A stretch of 64,000 bases of DNA from Centroberyx gerrardi (lineage: Eukaryota; Chordata; Actinopteri; Beryciformes; Berycidae), in assembly GCF_048128805.1 (NCBI RefSeq), contig NC_135998.1:28541492-28605491 (forward strand), written 5' to 3'. Positions 63,356 through 64,000 of this stretch are shown one piece after another (the first letter of the stretch is position 1; each line of letters opens with the position of its first letter). The notes under the pieces are model-generated. The model had not been told where the DNA came from, searched no databases, and worked only from the letters and a program-made list of their open reading frames with translations. Made by a program: the position numbers and the translations under genes.

Positions 63356-64000
63356 TAGGGGCAGGTGCACCGCAATCGCCCCCAGAACTGCCCTCAAATC
63401 TCCCCCGTCATACTGTTGGAGACTCCCATATTACCTAGCTACCTGCACCAGTCATCTCCGGGTACCTCTGCATTATCCCTTATTAAAACCACCCGCTTCT
63501 GATCTACTGTCGGCCTACTCCTTTATCCTACCACCCAGATAAGCACACACGTTTGGGTGTGGCAGTTTTCCCAACCTCCTTTCTCGTTTGGCTGTTGCCT
63601 CCCCCCCCCCCCCCCCTTCTCCCCTGGTGTAGGGCAAGGCGACGGCCTGCCGCCACCCTCTAACCTCCCCAACATTCACATACAGAGGTGCTGCCAGGGC
63701 ATCTCAGAGCATCAGCACCGTGGACTCTCTGCTACTTCTCTTACTACAGGCCACGCTATACTATAATCTAGTCCACTTTGAAGTATTCATATTGCTCTCT
63801 TGCCTACGAAGCCCTGTGCGGCGTAGAATATCATCAACTGTCAATGAAAGTGAATGTTTTTTGCTACTGTAGAAAATTCCATTCCAAATCGAAGAGATTG
63901 ATTTTTCTTCTTTAAAGCTGTCATCGCAGTTTTAAAGTAGCCATGTGATGTCCATTTTATAGTCACTTTCTTTTCTTTCTTTTTCTTTCTTTTTCATTTC
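63356..64000 (+). other. actr1 3' UTR, continuing past the window
   Basis: Sequence directly after the TAA has no new gene. It contains a homopolymer C tract (about 63601-63617) and a pyrimidine-rich end (TTTCTTTTCTTTCTTTTTC). No AATAAA was seen before the window end. Confidence 0.6.

Overview
The window is nuclear DNA from a ray-finned (teleost) fish. Evidence: spliced vertebrate genes with short GT-AG introns, a stanniocalcin of the classic fish type, an fgfr1 kinase gene, very abundant (CA)n arrays, and many small terminal-inverted-repeat (TIR) elements of kinds common in fish genomes. Species cannot be named from the sequence.

Layout, left to right: (1) the 3' two-thirds of a cGMP-dependent protein kinase 1-like gene on + (34-5371; 15 exons; the 5' part lies outside the window). 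(2) A complete stanniocalcin-1 gene on + (9635-11767; 5 exons; 254 codons) with a clear TATA box. (3) A complete fgfr1-type receptor tyrosine kinase gene on - (15395-23925; 16 coding exons adding to 712 codons), with a probable non-coding first exon near 27.4 kb. (4) A long accessory stretch, about 27.5-44.7 kb, holding a 535-bp tandem duplication, a 5'-truncated non-LTR retrotransposon, microsatellites, several TIR elements, LINE remnants and one orphan coding-like exon. (5) A complete kctd9 gene on - (44759-47755; 12 exons; 388 codons). (6) A march5-like mitochondrial E3 ligase gene on - (50633-53401; 6 exons; 293 codons). (7) A complete centractin (actr1) gene on + (56203-63355; 11 exons; 376 codons).

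The genes do not form one pathway or operon. stc1, fgfr1 and kctd9 have human counterparts on 8p, while march5 and prkg1 have counterparts on 10q, so the block looks like a piece of an old vertebrate paralogon. Exon chains for the five complete genes each sum to a multiple of three and give family-typical lengths, which is the main internal check on the splice sites. Alignments to families were made from memory, not by search.

The most useful second looks are: an fgfr1 gene that by its splice sites can make only the VT-minus juxtamembrane form and lacks Ig1 and a visible IIIb exon; a PKG whose glycine-rich loop has lost its third glycine; an array of five ~29-bp repeats carrying inverted CCAAT motifs upstream of actr1; the 535-bp duplication that cuts a LINE tail; a perfect 12-bp hairpin exactly at a LINE frameshift; splice donors formed by the first dinucleotide of (GT)n arrays; a mobile-element ORF remnant with a nuclease-like motif; and an unassigned coiled-coil-like terminal exon at 33.5 kb.
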